7,261 nucleotides of DNA, taken from the NCBI GenBank assembly GCA_030705695.1, contig JAUZPX010000091.1:1-7261 (forward strand), in the 5' to 3' direction. The stretch is from Bacillota bacterium. Lineage in GTDB: Bacteria; Bacillota; Clostridia; Oscillospirales; Acutalibacteraceae. The position numbers were made by a program, and so were the translations under genes. The notes beneath the pieces were generated by a model that did not search any database, was not told where the DNA came from, and saw only the letters and a program-made list of their open reading frames with translations. Shown here in pieces: positions 6,789 through 7,261 of the stretch (position 1 is the stretch's first letter; each line of letters begins with the position of its first letter).

Positions 6789-7016
6789 TTACGCCTCCGA
6801 ATCTCGTCTGCCTTGTACTGGGATGCCTGCATTTTTTAAAATAACCTGAGCTTCATCAATTAGCCCGATAGGAACTGATAAACTAAAGCTACATCCTTCG
6901 GTTTTAGACCTTTTCGGCGTTCTGATAATTTCGGATTGTATTCCCTTTTTTTTCAGAATTTCCTGACCCTTCATAGCGAAGGTTACTGAGGTAAGCATTA
7001 ATAACTGCTTGCCCAT
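6789..7016 (-). CDS. DUF3343 protein, putative sulfur/selenium carrier-like
   Basis: 75-residue cytoplasmic protein from ATG 7016, typical of the small DUF3343 family. The N-terminal hydrophobic strand LLMLTSVTFAMKGQEILKK matches the family's opening. The fold then continues through EIIRTPK (29-35), a single cysteine (Cys42) in EGCSFSLSVP (40-49), and a C-terminal helix EAQVILKNAG. Family members are described only as putative Se/S carrier-like proteins; the conserved cysteine suggests transient persulfide or selenide binding, which is unproven. An upstream in-frame ATG at 7040 would add eight residues (MKKKGVKI) but has no ribosome binding site, whereas AAGGTG sits 8 bases before 7016. The gene is almost certainly co-transcribed with the desulfurase, whose GGAGG site lies within its last codons. 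Function is inferred from this partnership. Confidence 0.82.
   Translation of the reverse strand: MGKQLLMLTSVTFAMKGQEILKKKGIQSEIIRTPKRSKTEGCSFSLSVPIGLIDEAQVILKNAGIPVQGRRDSEA
6794..6798 (-). promoter_or_regulatory. Ribosome binding site deciding the desulfurase start
   Basis: GGAGG on the minus strand lies 9 bases before ATG 6784 and overlaps the codons for the last residues of DUF3343 (Ser-Glu-Ala-stop). It rules out the longer reading from 6832 and indicates translational coupling. Confidence 0.85.
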
Positions 7017-7024
7017 TATTTTCA

Positions 7025-7030
7025 CACCTT
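7025..7030 (-). promoter_or_regulatory. Ribosome binding site deciding the DUF3343 start
   Basis: AAGGTG on the minus strand, extendable to AAAGGTG, lies 8 bases before ATG 7016. The alternative ATG at 7040 is preceded only by AT-rich sequence without a purine-rich site. Confidence 0.7.
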
Positions 7031-7053
7031 TCTTTTTCATTTAGTATCATGTT

Positions 7054-7082
7054 ATGTTAGCAAAAGAAAAGTGTGCTGTTAA
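7054..7082 (-). promoter_or_regulatory. Tentative promoter for the DUF3343-desulfurase operon
   Basis: TTAACA (7077-7082) as the -35 and TAACAT (7054-7059) as the -10 are separated by 17 bases and would give a leader of about 30 bases. The -10 is a poor match. A small dyad, TTAAC-tgat-GTTAA (7079-7092), overlaps the -35. Read-through from the gene entering at the right edge is equally possible, because no terminator is visible in 7017-7099. Confidence 0.3.
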
Positions 7083-7099
7083 CTGATGTTAATCGTTTT

Positions 7100-7261
7100 T
7101 TATAAATTATTATTCTCTTGTGCAGATTTGTAAAATTCAGAATGGCAATTTTGCGGTTTACCAAAATCTTTTACACGCTTATACTTCTGTAAGCAGAATA
7201 ATTTCCATTTGTTTTGAGTATCATCCTCATAAATTTGCAAGATATTTTTAATTTTATTTTG
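7100..7261 (-). CDS. Probable 3' end of an unrecognised gene (5' part off window)
   Basis: On the minus strand one frame stays open from the right edge to TAA at 7102-7100, giving 53 residues. The peptide is polar and Lys/Asn/Gln-rich, with tryptophan, cysteines and tyrosines (segments such as DDTQNKWKLFCLQKYKRV and KDFGKPQNCHSEFYKS), and looks like ordinary soluble coding sequence. The other two minus-strand frames contain stops. I recognise no domain and assign no function. It has the same orientation as the DUF3343-desulfurase pair, which begins 83 bases after its stop, so it may be the preceding operon member. A chance open frame in AT-rich DNA is the alternative. Confidence 0.45.
   Translation of the reverse strand, partial: QNKIKNILQIYEDDTQNKWKLFCLQKYKRVKDFGKPQNCHSEFYKSAQENNNL

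Noticed and set aside
1..7261. CRISPR array, tRNA or rRNA genes, insertion sequences or phage genes
   Set aside because: No periodic repeats, cloverleaf-like segments, transposase or integrase motifs, or terminal inverted repeats were seen on either strand.

Overview
The window is AT-rich, densely packed bacterial chromosome. It encodes formate-tetrahydrofolate ligase (Fhs), a SEDS-family RodA, the diadenylate cyclase pair CdaA-CdaR, a DUF3343 protein, and an EF2568-type cysteine desulfurase homologue. Together with strong purine-rich ribosome binding sites, this points to a low-GC Gram-positive bacterium, most likely of class Clostridia (Ruminococcaceae/Oscillospiraceae-like). This placement is inferred from gene content and protein style, not from a marker-gene search.

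Layout, left to right. (1) Positions 1-1943, minus strand: fhs followed after 15 bases by tsaE, whose 3' end runs off the left edge. (2) Positions 1944-2124: a divergent promoter region with a good candidate promoter for each direction and a small inverted repeat between them. (3) Positions 2125-3288, plus strand: a RodA/FtsW/SpoVE-family glycosyltransferase standing alone. (4) Positions 3304-3369: two back-to-back intrinsic terminators, one for each of the converging transcripts. (5) Positions 3381-5565, minus strand: cdaA and cdaR overlapping by 14 bases, with their own candidate promoter; the glmM that usually follows is absent. (6) Positions 5645-7016, minus strand: a DUF3343 putative sulfur/selenium-carrier gene followed after 4 bases by a cysteine desulfurase-like gene. 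(7) Positions 7100-7261, minus strand: the likely 3' end of an unrecognised gene entering from the right edge.

Functionally these are mostly housekeeping modules. They cover one-carbon activation (Fhs), tRNA t6A modification (TsaE), peptidoglycan polymerisation (RodA), c-di-AMP synthesis and its membrane regulator (CdaA/CdaR, classically tied to cell-wall and osmotic homeostasis), and a probable persulfide or selenide handling pair. The RodA and CdaA/CdaR genes sit tail to tail, so any link is by proximity only, not by shared transcription. I found no mobile element, CRISPR array, tRNA, rRNA or riboswitch. The least understood element is the desulfurase/DUF3343 pair. Nothing here is clearly a new system. 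Three proteins are best started downstream of their longest open frame (RodA at 2125, the desulfurase at 6784, DUF3343 at 7016), because that is where the ribosome binding sites sit.
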